Notes under the pieces: generated by a model
Database searches by the model: none
Told to the model about the DNA's origin: nothing
What the model saw: only the letters and a program-made list of their open reading frames with translations
Origin: Mixophyes australis
Taxonomy: Eukaryota; Chordata; Amphibia; Anura; Limnodynastidae
Assembly (NCBI GenBank): GCA_036250195.1
Contig: JAVHZZ010000008.1
Location: 701,001-765,000, forward strand
Length of the DNA stretch: 64,000 nt
Direction: 5' to 3'
In this document: in pieces, positions 35,994 to 50,900 of the stretch
Position numbering within the stretch: position 1 is the stretch's first letter
How the letters are laid out: each line of letters begins with the position of its first letter
Position numbers and translations under genes: made by a program

Positions 35994-38900
35994 AGTAGAA
36001 GTCACCAAGTCCCATGGCCATATATAAGCACAAGGCTGCAGGGCAGAGAGATCTATATCAATACGAGCAATGTTAAGGGTTGAGGTCGCCCTAGGCCTAC
36101 ATGCTGTTATATTCGTCTAGTCGCTATCAATGAAAATTGTCCGCTGCAACTTGGTGTGGTTCCAACACACAAAGTGATTTAATAGCAAGATACAATATAT
36201 AACAATTGTGGCAAGAGCCCGCTACTGCAGAAGCACACGCGAACAACAACTTCCTTTTTATGGTGCTTTATTGTCAGGATGGTAAATGTTTGACACTGTA
36301 TACTTGTACAGCAATCATGGAGACCTTAAACACTAGCTATACATAGTCCAGCTCTCTCTCAGGACCAGCCAGCTCACCCAGCATTGGTCTCCCTGAACAA
36401 ATGAAACAAACAAGCTTTTATACATGATGCTCCTCCCCCAGCCTTAGCTTGATGGACAGGTAACACACACACCTTCTCTTTAAAAGAAAACACCCATCAC
36501 TGGCTCTGTTTGCACAACCAGACACGCCCTGTCTGTTTGCTGAGAGGAAGGATTTCAGATCATGTAAGTTTAACCAAACTTAAACTATTGCTTTTCATAC
36601 ATAAGTCTTCACTCTAGGTGCATTACTGCACAAATGTTTTACTCTACTTCCCTGCTTTCTCTGTATATTGCCAGCTAAATGCCTCCTTTTGTTACACAAT
36701 TCAATAACAAAGTACAGCCGATACATACGCAAGCGCCTTGGATCCAACATACAGTCATTCAATCCTGAAGTCTGTGGGCAAGTAGACTGTATAGTGGACC
36801 CAGAACCTGGTTTATATACAGTTTGTGATACATAAAAAAACAGTAGTGATGTCTTGGCGTGTTTTCATAGGTTCAGGATTCAGGACAGTCCAGTATAATG
36901 CAGGTCATAGCTCGGTTCAAACAATGCCCTCCAAGGGTGGGGTTCAACTCTCCAACAGCTGTATACGTGTCTTCCCGACAAAAAGCTTGTTTAAACTGGT
37001 CTATTTGCATTACACACTCAATATCATTCTGATCATTATTCCTCTATCATCTATAACTTGCATACGCAAGATGCGACCACTTAGCGGATAGTCCATGGAT
37101 ATTCCATGCCATAGTGGGCTATTCGCATATTTTCACATAAAGTAAAATTGAAATTGATGGTTATTAACTGAAACGACTCCATCCAATTATTCGACTTCCA
37201 CAATGCTCTTATCGCCCCCTTGCCTTCCACGCCAGGCTATTACACAGTGGGCAAAAACAAGCTGTAAATATATAATCTGCCTTACTTTACCCCCACCCCA
37301 CCAACAGGATTTATTCAATGCCTACATTGTGCCCTAGATCAGTGCAGGTGGTAACATACTAATTGTGATATTTTATTCATATATTCTTTTCATTGCTTTT
37401 TTGTGTGCTACCTTTAGTACATTTCTACAAATTTTTTTATGTCCTTAACTATAATCAGTTTGCAGGCCCTTTGCTGGCACCCGTATACAAGCATAGGTGG
37501 GCGCGGAGAGTCGCTGTAGAGGTTGTTTTGCATGGGTGCACTTTTCTGCCATCACTCACCCAGCTAATCTGGCTCTGCCTGACAACAGGCTCTGTGCTGG
37601 TGATTGTCTGTTGATAAAGAAATTAAATGTCCACATATCGATGAAGCATTGTTCATTTATTGCAATAAAGCTGGATATCAATATAGATAGCACAGCTCCC
37701 GAATGACAGAAGTCCAGGTCATATAACATGTGCTCATGTACCATATAAGGAACAAATAATTCACTGTTGAATGTTAACACAGTCAAAGGAAGGTTTATAG
37801 TGCTAAAAACCGATGTCTCTCTGCTACAGTTATATTACACACAGATAGCAGAATAGTACTTTCTACAGCTACTGCATACTATTATTAAGACAGTAATCCT
37901 TAAATTGTAACCGTTAAACCGCCTCCTCATTCCCATCTTTTGACATATTTAGCATTAATGACAACAATAACAAATATTTTCAAGTGTTTCATTTAAGAGG
38001 GTTCAAAAAAAGCAGCAAGCAGAAAATTGCATGTCTGTACTAACCGTACAGGAGAAGAAATAATTGTTGATGATGATGATATCCCTTTTTGAGACTAATA
38101 TCAAGCAGGTCTGTGACCTTTGCAGCTGAACACGCAAAGTTTCTGTTAGGAACTCCCAAGCCAGCACAATAAAACTCGGAGTCTACTCCGAAAGCCTGGT
38201 GTTTGCTGGAGCCCCTAGTGGTGGGGACAGACTTGGCCGCAGGCTGACAGAGGGTCGAGAATCGTATACCGGCTAAGGAGAACCCAGGAGTGGAGTGATT
38301 GGCGGACAGCAGCGTGGGGTTCAGGCAGAGTAAACCAAGGTCAGAGGTCACAAGCACAGGTACGGAATCCAGGGACAAGTGAAAGGTCAGGGGCACTGGC
38401 GGAGGAGCAGAATCCGGTATTCAGGCAAATGGTCAGGGTCAGAAGCGTAGGTTCAAGGTCCAGGAACAAGCGAGGGTCATACACGGGAAGTCAGTCACAG
38501 GTTTTAACACCAAGCAGAGAGAGAACAAGCAGGCAGCAGAACTGTGGACAGGACGCTATAACCGGCAGTGAGGCTCTGATCTCACTGCCTTAAATAGCAC
38601 TAGGAGCCAATCAGGACAGAGGAGGGTAGGGCTGAGAATCAGCCTCAGGAGGCAGCTAATTAATCACTAGCCAGAACTAGCATAAGTAATAACACAACCA
38701 GGAAGCATGTATAAAAATAAAAGTGAACAGTTTAAATCATATAGGAGCTCCCCCTGGTGTTGGAGGATGTCCCTACACCCTCCTACATCTATGCCACAAG
38801 AATAATAACAGAGCACAGAATCTAAAGGACACGCCCGGCTGCTAGTTCACGCTAGGATGTGGCGTACAGCCGCGGCTCGTAACAGTTTCATGCTGCCCTT

Positions 38901-41900
38901 CACCAGCACAAGACCCTACTGTTCTTGTTAAGCCTTTTCTCAGTTTAAAAATTTCAGTCTTGGTAGAAATTTTATTTCTGCCTATGGACTTTACCCAAAT
39001 TTTAGAAATTCATATAATCAGTAGCTTAATAAATAAGAATATCCCTATCTATATTTTCTACTAGGACTATAAACCAACTTCAAATAATATTTATTTATTA
39101 TACCAATACAACTAAACCATCCAAATACAGACCTTTAGTGTTATTTAATCCTCCTTGTATATTCTCTATTGTCTTAATTAATTATTACATCTCTGTGCAA
39201 CACTCTTAATCTATTAAAGCATAATCACTTCTCTTCGAAGCTAACACAAATCTAATGCTTTTCTATTTTGTAAGGTTACTTTCCTTACTTGCCTTAATTC
39301 TTCATTCAAACATATGTCCTTAGCAGATCTCTCTGCACAGAAATTATTTTAAGCTCCAGTTGCAAAGATCGGAAATAATACATTTTATTCTTCAGATCTT
39401 ATATTTGCATATATTGAATTAACCACATATTAAGCATATAAAACAAAGTACATGTCCAAAGTGGTGGTTTTATTTACATACCCAGTAGCCATCTCTCCAC
39501 ATTTCACAGCTGTCAGACTTCCCAGAAGCAGGGTATGGCATCATGGAACTAGCCTGGATAGCTGACTACTCTCCTAATGATCAGGGCTGCCATTGGGGGG
39601 GGGGGGGTACAGCAGGTAAAACTGTGAGGGGCACGGAGTGACTAAGGAACCCGGAGTGACCTCCTTGTTTAGTCACCTTGAATTTCACTTTCAAAAATCA
39701 TTTTCTTTTACTCCCAGTCTCTCAGTGACTTGGAGCCACTGCATCATATCAAGAATGACATGGTAGGTTAATTGGGAAAGGGTTTTGTAGATGCCCGGGG
39801 AGATGGGATTCAATGAGGGGGGCCCTGCTTCATTCCTTTATACCAGGTCCCACAGTTTCTGACCGCTGCCCTGCTCATGTTTCTTATGTTTGCATCACAG
39901 ACCATCGGCACATTGACTGAGGGAAATGGTGGCGGTTGATGTAGCTCTCTACATGGTGATGAATTATTTTATGGTCCCCAAGATATTAGGCAGCCTGAGA
40001 GCTGGTAGAATGTTACCCTCAGCATCCTGGCTGAGAAGAGATGTATGTGCGTTATGTGTGTCCTGCCACCCGTGAGCACACAGACTAGAATGAACATGTG
40101 GCCATCAAGTGTGAAGAGCAGACACGTGCTGGTGACCCTCCTCCTCTCCTCAAAATCTAGTAGCAAACTCAGCAATCAACGCATCCAGTAGATTGCCTAC
40201 AATATCCACAGTGTCAGAAAGATTAGGAACCCTCTTTATAGGTGTCATAGATCAATGGCTGGAGATTTTAGCAATCTCTCCTCTCAGAACCACCACTAGT
40301 TCGGTCTCCCGATGGTTTGGAAATTGCTGCATGACACATATCACTCTTGGAATTCCTCATAAGGAACAAGTTCAACTTTGTGAATTACTAAAGCTTTTGT
40401 GAAAGAACCTGCATCTATTGCTTACTTGTGCACTCGGTCTTCCTATTCTGCTCCTAGATACACTTGTTACATTACCCTACACACTTACACTTTCCCACTT
40501 ATGACACCCCTACTTCAGTCCTTTAATTTACTGTATCATGCAGATTTCTATATATAATATCTCCTGTATCAAGACATTATAAATGCATAATCACAACGCA
40601 GATATATATGTATGAAATAGAATCTTTACTTGTACAATAATGTAATAATACAATTTCAATAACACAATCTTACAAACTATACATATAATGGAAGACTGTG
40701 TTATCTGACATCTGCATTCTACTGTCACTTATCTCCACATCCAAGCTATGCTTCTGCCTGTCAATGTCGGCCTATAAGCACCGCAGGAAGGTACCTCTAC
40801 CCCTGTGTACTTACCTCACAACAGGATTTCAGTGTCCACCCTTTAGTGGGGTATAGTAGGAAACCAGTCATATCAGTTTGTGGTGAGTTACTGACAGTAG
40901 GCTTCGGGGGGGGGGGGGGGGGGCGGAAAGTATTTATGGGATAGACACTGACAGTAGTAAGGAGGAATCTAACAAGAGTAAAGGGGGTGGAGAGGGGGGA
41001 AAGGGAAGCATAGCCGATAAGGAGAAGCCCTTTTTAAAGCAAAAAGAAATACCTAAGGGAGGCAATAGACTTAAGTGTATGCTTGCAAATGCAAGAAGCC
41101 TGACAGGTAAAATGGGGGAGTTAGAACTAGTAGCAATGAACAAGCAATATGATATTATAAGTATTACGGAATCCTGGTGGGATGATACACATGACTGGGC
41201 AGTCAACTTGGAAGGCTATTCTCTCTTCAGGAGGGATAGGGTAAATACAAGGGGAGGAGGAGTATGTCTTTATATTAAGCCAGAGTTAAAACCAGGTATT
41301 CAGGAAGTTATTTATGAGAATATTGGTGATAATATAGAGGCATTGTGGGTGGACATATTCAGCGGAGGAAAAAGTTCAGAGAAGTTGCTGATAGGGATAT
41401 GCTATAAACCGCCAGATATTAGTACGATTGAGGAAGCCCAACTTCTACAGCAAATTCAAAAGGCTGCACAACTAGGTCAAGTTTTAATTATGGAGGATTG
41501 TTATTATCCGGACATTGATTGGAGTAATGAGACCTGCGGTACAGCTAGGGGAAATAGGTTTCTGAGCACGCTAAAAGACCATTACATGTCCCAATTAGTA
41601 GAGGAACCAACTAGGAACCGGACTATACTGGACCTAGTAATAACAAACAATGTAGACGTAATATCAAATATTCAAGCAAGAGAACACTTGGGAAATAGTG
41701 ATCATAATATGGTCTCATTTGAAATTAGTTACTAGAAGAAACTGTATAAGGGATCAACTAGGACTTTAAACTTTAGAAAGGCAAATTTTAATATGCTAAA
41801 GGAGTCTATAAAGTGCATAGACTGGGACAAAGTTTTTGAAGGAAAAACTACAGAAGAAAAATGGGCTGTCTAAAATGTTGCTGGAAACATAAACGTATAA

Positions 41901-44900
41901 GTTCATTCCTATGGGAAAAAAATGTAAAAGAATTAAGTCTAAACCAATGTGGCTAATTAAAAAGGTAAGGGGAAAAATGCCAAGTAACAAGCGTGCATTT
42001 AAATTGTTTAAGTCTGAAGGGTCTGAGGAGTCCTTCCGTAGGTACAAGGAATGTATTAAAACATGCAAAAAGGAAATTAGATTGGCTAAATTAGAAAATG
42101 AAAAACAAGTTGCAAAAGAAAGTAAGACAAACCCCTAAAAGTTGTTTAAGTCTATAAATGGCAAAAGGATTAAAAAAGATAATAAAGGACCCCTAAGAAG
42201 TGAGATGGGAGAATTGATAAATGTTACTAAGGAAAAAACAGAGGTATTAAACATCTTCTTTTCTTCAGTATTTACTAGAGAGGAACAAATGGTAGGAATA
42301 ATACATAAAAATGGAAATTAAACCGTCCCATTAATTAATACCTGGCTGACAGAGGAAGAAATCCAAAGGCGACTGAAAAATATTAAGATAAATAAAACTC
42401 CAGGTCCAGATGGCATACACCCAAGGGTTCTTATGGAGCTGAACTCAGAAATAGCTAGACCGCTATTTTTAATTTTTATAGATTCAATCTCATCAGGCTC
42501 AGTACCAAGGGATTGGCGAATAGCAGATGTGGTGCTGTTGTTTAAAAAGGGGACGAGATTACAACCAGGGAATTATAGACCTGTAAGCCTGACATCAATA
42601 TTGGGGAAACTACTGGAAGGTATATTAAGGGATAGTATTCAGGAATACTTATTGCGCAATAAGATTATTAGTGGGAATCAGCATGGATTTGTGAGGGATA
42701 GGTCATGTCAAACTAATCTAATTAGTTTCTATGAGGAAGTTAGTGGGAACTTAGACCAGGGCAGGACAGTAGATGTGGTCTACTTAGATTTTGCAAAGGC
42801 CTTTGATACAGTGCCACACAAGAGGTTGGTTTACAAAATAAGGGAACTGGGTCTAGGAAACATCATTTGTACTTGGATCAAAAACTGGTTAGAGAATAGG
42901 GAACAGAAAGTTGTGATAAATGGAAAATTTTCTAATTGGTTAAAAGTTTTAAGTGGTGTAAAGTAATAAAATCAGAGCAAGATATAGCTTCTCTACAGAG
43001 GGACTTAAATAAACTGGAGGATTGGGCGGCCAAATGGAATATGAGGTTTAATATATATAAATGTAAGGTTATGCATTTAGGGATTCAAAAACAAGAACGC
43101 AATCTATAAATTAAATGGAATTAATTTAGGAAAATCTATAAGGGAAAAGGATTAGGGAGTACTTGTAGACAGTAGACAAAGCAATAGTGCTCAATGTCAA
43201 GCAGCAGCTGCAAGGGCAAACAAAGTATTGGCATGTATAAAAAGGGGCATAGATGCAAGGGAAGACAGTGTAATTTTGCCACTGTATAAATCGTTGGTAA
43301 GACCACATCTTGAATATGCAGTACAGTTCTGGGCACCACTCTATAAAAAAGATAATTTGGAACTAGAAAGGGTTCAGAGAAGGGCGACAAAATTGATAAA
43401 GGGTATGGAGTCATTAAGTTATGAGGAAAGGTTAGCCAGTTTAGGCATGTTTACTTTAGAAAAGAGGCGTCTAAGGGGAGATATGATTACTATGTACAAG
43501 AACATTAAGGGTCAAAACAGAGAACTTTCAAGGGTACTTTTTACCCCAAGGACTATACACAGGACACGCGGTCACCCCCTAAGGTTAGAGGAGAGGAAAT
43601 TTCACAACCAGCAAAGGAAGGGGTTCTTTACAGTAAGGGCAGTCAAGATATGAAATTCACTGTCAGGGAAGGTTGTGATGGCAGATTCAATAGATATGTT
43701 TAAGAAAGTGTTAGACAATTTTTTTTTGCAGAAACGTGTATCCAGGGATACGACTGTTAATTAAAATGAAGGATAGTAGTGGATATAGGGTAAAAATAGG
43801 ACTGCAATATTGGGTCTAGGGGGATTTTCACAATTGAAACAGATTGGCGGTTGCTTACTCTGGATCAATTTCAACTATAAGTGCAGGATCGCAGGAGATC
43901 CAAAATAGGTTGAACTTGATGGACTGGTGTTTTATTTCAACCTCATCAACTATGTTATGTATGTTATGGTATAGTAAGTAATATTAATTACCATGAGAAA
44001 TAATAGGAAGTAATATTGATATCCCTTCGTTTTGCAGCTTACGTGGCGTTCGTCTGTGCGTTGATGGAATGACGGCAGGTAATGGGGTGAAATAGGGTTG
44101 CGCATTTATCGGGTATTTGTTAATTGTGTGACAGTATTGGGGTGCACGCATTTATTTGGTGTCATATATTTCATTGACAGTAATGGAATGTAGGGGGCGT
44201 ACTCTTTTATTGGGTGTTAGGTATTTCAGTGACATTAATAGGGTATAAGAGAAGATGCACATTGATTGCATATCTTATCTGTGACAGTAATGGGGTATAA
44301 GAGGTGTCTGTTATGTCAGTGACAGTAATGGGGTATAAGAGGTATACATTTATTGTGTGTCTGTTATTTCAGTCACAGTAATGGGGTCACACATGTTTGT
44401 GATTTCGGTTACAGTAATAGTATGTAGAAGATACCCATTTATTGGATGTCCGTTATTTCAGTGTCATTATTAGTGTGCACATTCATTGTGTATCTGTTAT
44501 TTCAGTTGCAGTTATAGGTTGTAAGAGGGGTACACATCTGTGTTGTTGTAGTTTAGTGATTGTAATTGAGTGTAACATGATTGCACAATTATAAGGTGTT
44601 TCTTATTAATGTGACAGTAATGTAGTGTCACATTGGGCCTGATTCATGAAAGCATTGCATACTGAGCGCAACGTGAGCGCATGTAAATCGTCTCTACAAC
44701 TAAGTAAGACGCCCGATGATCGTTGGTGAATTAATGTTATGACGGGGATGGAAACACACAGCCGTGAGTGTGAAGAAGCTGCTGCATTCTACCCTATCCT
44801 CTGTTTTCATATATATATGTTGTTGCCAGCTGTACCATATATATATGTGTAAGTGTGATACACGATTTTGCTGTTAGCGTTAGTGGTGCTATGTGTAAGT

Positions 44901-47900
44901 TTATATTCACTGAATATCAGAAAGTCTTTATAGCGCACAGTATTTGTACTTTCGACATAACCTCCAGGGAGAGATATCCTGTTATTGTTGCTACTCTTGC
45001 ATATTATCTGATTCGGAGTGCGATCCAACCAATCGTTTCACAGGTTCTAGCATGTATACACAGCCATCCCCACTAGTACTCAGGACTTAGACTATCCCTG
45101 GTACTGAAGCAAGCGATAAATCAGAAAAACAAGTAACTCTGAGATGCCAGGAGCTTGATTCGGCAGGGCTGCGTGCGCTCAAGTTTAGCGCGCTCTACCT
45201 GTACATTGAATACATTTTAACACCCTTTCCCGCCCATTCACTCCCAGAAATTGTAGGCTGTAGTAAGTGCCCTTTGCATATGTAAATGCATTGAAATTTG
45301 CTGCCTTTAGTTGCTTATGGCCCAGTTCTGGGCATACGCAGAGTGATTTTGCGTGCGTTACGCATAAAATCATCAGATACGTGACTTGATGAATCAGACC
45401 CGTTAATTGTGTGTCTGTTATTTCAGTGCCATTTTGCCTTGGACCTATGGCGAGAGATGTGGACTCTCTGGTACTTTCTATGAAGGCTCTATGGTGTGAT
45501 GAGCTGTTTCGTCTTGACCCAAATGTTCCACCCATTTATTTCAATGAGGAGGTAATGAGACATATACATATGATAAGTGTAGGGTGTATGGGGACACGGG
45601 AGGGGCCTCCTACCTACTGGTGTCTCCCTGGGAGGAGGAAGACTTATATTACTTTCCACATAGGACCCAACACATTAATGTTATCAGGACGGGGACTTTA
45701 CCGCTTGTGATGATGGGAGCTCAGCACAGATATTATAAGTCCCAACACAACGACCCAGCCTCATCCCACTGACCTTTGTTCCATAGATTTACTCCTCTAC
45801 CAAACCTCTCCGTATTGGATATTATGAAGAGGACGGATATTTCCAGGTGAACCCCAGTATGAGACGAGTTCTTCTAGAAACCAAACAGCTCCTGGAGGAC
45901 TCTGGACACAAGGTGAGAGGAGTACGAAGATGAGGAGTCATGTCTGGTACATGTCTAACTGGATTCTGGAGTGTGATATAAATATACCTGATAGGAGCAG
46001 ACTCCCTGTTTTGTCCTGAACGAGGGCCATAGGAAGGGATGTGGTGCCTCCTTCCAGTTTGCTAAGGATGGTCTACTACTCTATGGTGGGTGTACCAGCT
46101 CCCTCTGTGATGGAGACATACTCATACAGGACATAGGTCATTCTTATATGTCATTGGGCATCGATGGGCCAGGTCTGCTGCCTGGTCTTCCCTCTATACC
46201 ATTTCCAAACTTTATAAAGAGGACATTGCTGCCTTTGGTAGAAGGTTCTCTATGCGACGGTTCACTCCTAGATGTTCTTCCCCTCCTATTGGGGCAGTGA
46301 TTTGTCATGGTCAGCGCCCCACTGCTGAAGGAGAAAACCATTATATCCCTTTCTCTGAGGCAATAGGGGGACAAATCACTCTACCCAGCAATGTGGGGTC
46401 CCTGTTCTACGCTGGTTCTTTACTTGTCTCCTTGCAGGGCTAGATGTGATCTGAGGAAGGATCAGGGGAAGGGAAGGTTATAAGGAAGAGGAGGAATCAG
46501 GGGGGAAACATAACCCAATGTCTGTGTCTCACAATAACCCTGGAGAAAGGGATTGAATGGTGATTACAGAAACCCCCTTGTATCCCCCCCCCCCCCACAC
46601 ACAACACCATTTCACAATTGCGTCACTCATTTATAAACCTACTACTTACATGACTTAAATGTTACCAGTGGAAAGCTTGGATTCTATACAATTATACAAA
46701 TAACATGAATATATTTTTCTGTTCAGCTCATCCCGTTCAGCCCACCGCACGTGGATTACGTGAACGGACTGTTCTGGAAGCAGTTATTTGGAGATGGAGG
46801 GATGACACTACAAGACAAGTTGTAAGTTCTGTAATTTGTGGGCTGTAATTGTGTTATTATGTAAAATTGTTTCTTGTACTTGTATCATTTTGTCACTTTT
46901 GTACTTGTGTTGTGTGTTCTATCCCCGATGTACGGTGCTATGGAACCCTGGCGGCACCTTATAAATAAAAGATAATAATAAGTGGAATATGCTGTGATAA
47001 TACCCTGAGGTGCAGCCGATGATAGATGGAAATTCAGATGAGGGGTGACACATTTTTTGATGTCTACTCAGGAAGATGCTTTACAAACAATAATGATAAT
47101 TGAACAGCTGACATCATCATTAATATTCCACAAACAAATAAAGTGTCACTTCAGTCAAACAGGCGCTCTGAAAGGCAGCTTGTAGCTAAATCAATAAGGA
47201 CACACCCTTACCCTAAAAGTAAATAATATCACAAAAATAAGGGATAAACTGACAGGTTGGCTCCGTAGCTCGGAGCCAACCTGGTGCCCATGGCAGGCCC
47301 ATTCCGCTGAATATAGTAATTATCTTCAAAATAAAAATAGTTATTATTTAAGATAAAACTGATACTCTCTATAATAAGATCTCTCTTTAGGGAATAGATA
47401 TTCTATTTATCCAAAAAATACCTGAAGGCCCTTAGGCCATCTTTATGCGGAATACAAGTGTATAAAGATTTAATATCAGCAGTCACTAAAAACCATCCAT
47501 TCTGCCGTTGATAAAGGGGTATGAAAATCATTCAGTTTCTGTCCATTTCAAACATCATCATAATTGTGCAGGCAGTGGTTTGAAGAACTTTTAGCTATCG
47601 ATAAGGTTGAGCAACTGGAGACGAAGAAATTCTATGAAAGCTTTAGCTAAATGTGAGATGAAATGGATCTATGATTTGGATACACTCTCTCCAGGAGGGT
47701 TAAATCAGGATTTTGAGTTGAAGTGGTTTCTTACAGATGACTAGTTTATTAAAGTTAGAACAGTACATTGGAGTCACACTGAGATGATCAGAGAAGCTAA
47801 GCAATGATAGCTTGGGTTCGTGTGTGGATGGGAGACCATTGGGGTCTTTGAGTCATTTATTTATATCTAATGGAATTTTATTTGTCATTTTGATAAATGA

Positions 47901-50900
47901 GACAGCTATTTATGTTAGATGATTTATATATGTTTTTTTATTTATCTGATGTATGTATTTTGAGAAGGATTTTAAACTACGTATGGAGGAATTCTATTAT
48001 GGATGTTTCAACAGTTATGTGTACTTATTATGTACTTTCACACATATGGACTAATTAACACTTTGTGAGAGTTTAAAACACCTAGGATTGCTTTGGTCTC
48101 CACTAATTCACCTTGATATAGGCTCCAGGGGAGCTGAAACGCGTTGGTGCGAGAGTAGAGATCTGACTGCACCTGTCATCTGTTGAACCACATACTGGAA
48201 CCCGTGCCTTTCACTGCTTCATCCCGGGTACAAGCACTGATTGATTATACAAGGTTTATTTCTATCTTATATCTGGTACGGGTACTATGTTGTTTAACTA
48301 AGGATGCTAGTCGTTAACATTTTATCTGAATGCTATTAATAAAAAGTTTTAAAGTTTGATACAGTATCCCACTATGTGGATATTTTTATAATTTTTTATA
48401 TGAACCGTGGATGGTCGTGTTGACCGATTCTGTCACTACTTGACTCATTTTGAGAATAAATTGATAGATCCGTAAGAAGACCCATTTGAAGTCTTTGCCA
48501 TTCTTTTGTGAATGTGATCTGATACGATCGGAGTAGCGTCCAACAGATCTATGAGAGGTCACCACTGAACTGCTATATTATCGTGATGTGACAACGGAGA
48601 TCTACACGGAGAGTTTCAGGTTCATTTACTGCGTCTGTAGACATATTGACTGATACGAATGATATAAGGAGCATTTTTTTTAATGGAGCTTTATTGCTGA
48701 TTTTGATGATAGGATCATTTCTGGGAGGATCCATATCTTCAATAAGACTCCTTCTTACTGACTTTTATGTGTACATTTTTGCTATAATGTATTGAAGATC
48801 CAATGTCTTTTTTGGTATTGATTGGCGCTGTCAGTTTATCCCTTATTAGTAATCCACGGTTTAAGGATCCAGTGATCCAGGATCCAGTCTGGAATCCACT
48901 GAAAGTGAAACGTGAACCTGTGTATTGAGGTCTGCGCTGACTACATGGAACGGACCCTGGCAAAGTCTATGGTTCACTTTATATAACCCACTTATTTTAT
49001 TCCTAATAGTAAGAACAACATTGTGGACCCGAACCTGCAGGAAGGTGTCCTTCTCTGTAACATGCCCGTCATGGTGAAGAGGATCTTGTCCTTCATTCTC
49101 CGGCCGATTGTAAGTAGACGCTGAATAAAAAACTGCAACAAAACATTTTTTATGTGATCTAACTCCAGGAACCTACGAAAACGCAGCAAAATTCTAAATC
49201 TTATAAACAGATTATGGTGAATTTTCACTCCAGAAAAATCTTTGCAGCTTTATTCCTCTAATAACAATGGAATGATCCCAGTGTAACCCTATTTAATGTG
49301 TAATGTTTGCTATAATTTTTTTTTATTACCCTATTTTGATTTTAAAGATATTTTGGTTTCTTTTTAATAACAAATTTACAAGCGGCAAAAATAAAACCAG
49401 AGGGACAGCCACACAAACACACTATGCATAGGACAGGGGCAGTGACATAATGTGAGGAGGGGAATAGAGGCAGCAGGAAGCCACAGACTGAGAGTTATAT
49501 AGTGGAAGGAGCAGGGTCCCCAGCAGCACAGAGTATATCAGGAGATGAGTGATGTGTTAGTGAGGACAGGGCTGCATGTGACAGGGGCAGTGACATGATG
49601 TGAGGAGAGGAATGGAGGCAGCAGGAAGCCACAGACTGAGAGTTATATAGTGGAAGGAGCAGGGTCCCAGCAGCACAGAGTATATCAGGAGATGAGTGAT
49701 GTGTTAGTGAGGACAGAGCTGCATGTGACAGGGGCAGTGACATGATGTGAGGAGGGGAATGGAGGCAGCAGGAAGCCACAGACTGAGAGTTATATAGTGG
49801 AAGGAGCAGGGTCCCCCAGCAGCACAGAGTATATCAGGAGGTGAGTGATGTGTTAGTGAGGACAGGGCTGCATGTGGCCGGGGCAGTGACATATGAGGAG
49901 GGGAATGGAGGCAGCAGGAAGCCACAGACTGAGAGTTGTATAGGGGAAGGGGCAGGGTCCTCAGCAGCACAGAGTATATCAGGAGATGAGTGATGTATTA
50001 CTGAGGACAGGGCTGCATGTGGTAGATTCAATTTAAGGCTCTATCACATGAGTTCTGTAAATCTTTCTAACTTTTCTATCAATAGTGATAGTCAGTGAGT
50101 TTTACGCTGCTGTAAAGGAGCAGGTCGCTCCTGCCCCCACCCTCATACATCACCACCATACAGCCCCATGAAAGTAAGTCACATTAATACTTCTCTAGGG
50201 CACAATTGTGAGAATCTGCCATTGCTCATTGTAGACACAGTGGTCACATAAACAAACGCATTATGTTATTTTAGAAATGTGATGTCAGTAAATACATAAT
50301 CTTATTCTAAATGTTTTCCAGTATCCAAGGATTGCCAACGCTGTATATGCCGCAATTGGCGCAAGGTAAGGTCCTGCGCACGTCCAGAGGAGCTTTATTG
50401 TAGAATAACGTTGCATATCTGGGGGATGAACCTCGATTCCCCACCCTGCACCAGGCTCTACGTACTGAGGCATAAGAACATTACACGTAACTTGTATGAA
50501 GTGAGTAACTACAGTTAAAGTGACATGTGCTCCCGCTATAGGGGCCAGGGGCCAAAAGGGTGACATACCTACCTGGGCCCCTTATTCTGGTTGTATATTG
50601 ACTCAATTCAGTCATCATCTACTGAGGATAAAGAAAGAAAATCAGATACTTTAACCTGTAAGGAGTAATACAAATACATAATGATTTCGAGAAGGATTTG
50701 ACTCTTGTCTGGAATCTGAAACTCAATACATAAAAAGATAATATAATGTCAGTAACAGAGCAAGGGATCTCAGAGTTATAGTATCAGATGATATGAGGGT
50801 AACAAGCAGTGTAGTCACCAGTAGGGAAGCAGAATACAGAATGATATAATGTCAGTAACAGAGGAAGGGACCTCAGAGTTATAGTATCAGATGATATGAG

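Noticed and set aside
36103..37245. Possible further solo LTR (tgttatattcg to ctattaca)
   Set aside because: Flanks catgc and cagtg do not match, so boundaries are unsupported; listed only as unclassified sequence.
41079..43653. Endonuclease and RT frames as a host gene
   Set aside because: CR1 LINE with stops, mutated endonuclease motif and deleted RT active site.
47770..47852. Functional 5S rRNA gene
   Set aside because: The 5' third is not preserved, the 3' end is missing and no T-run terminator follows.
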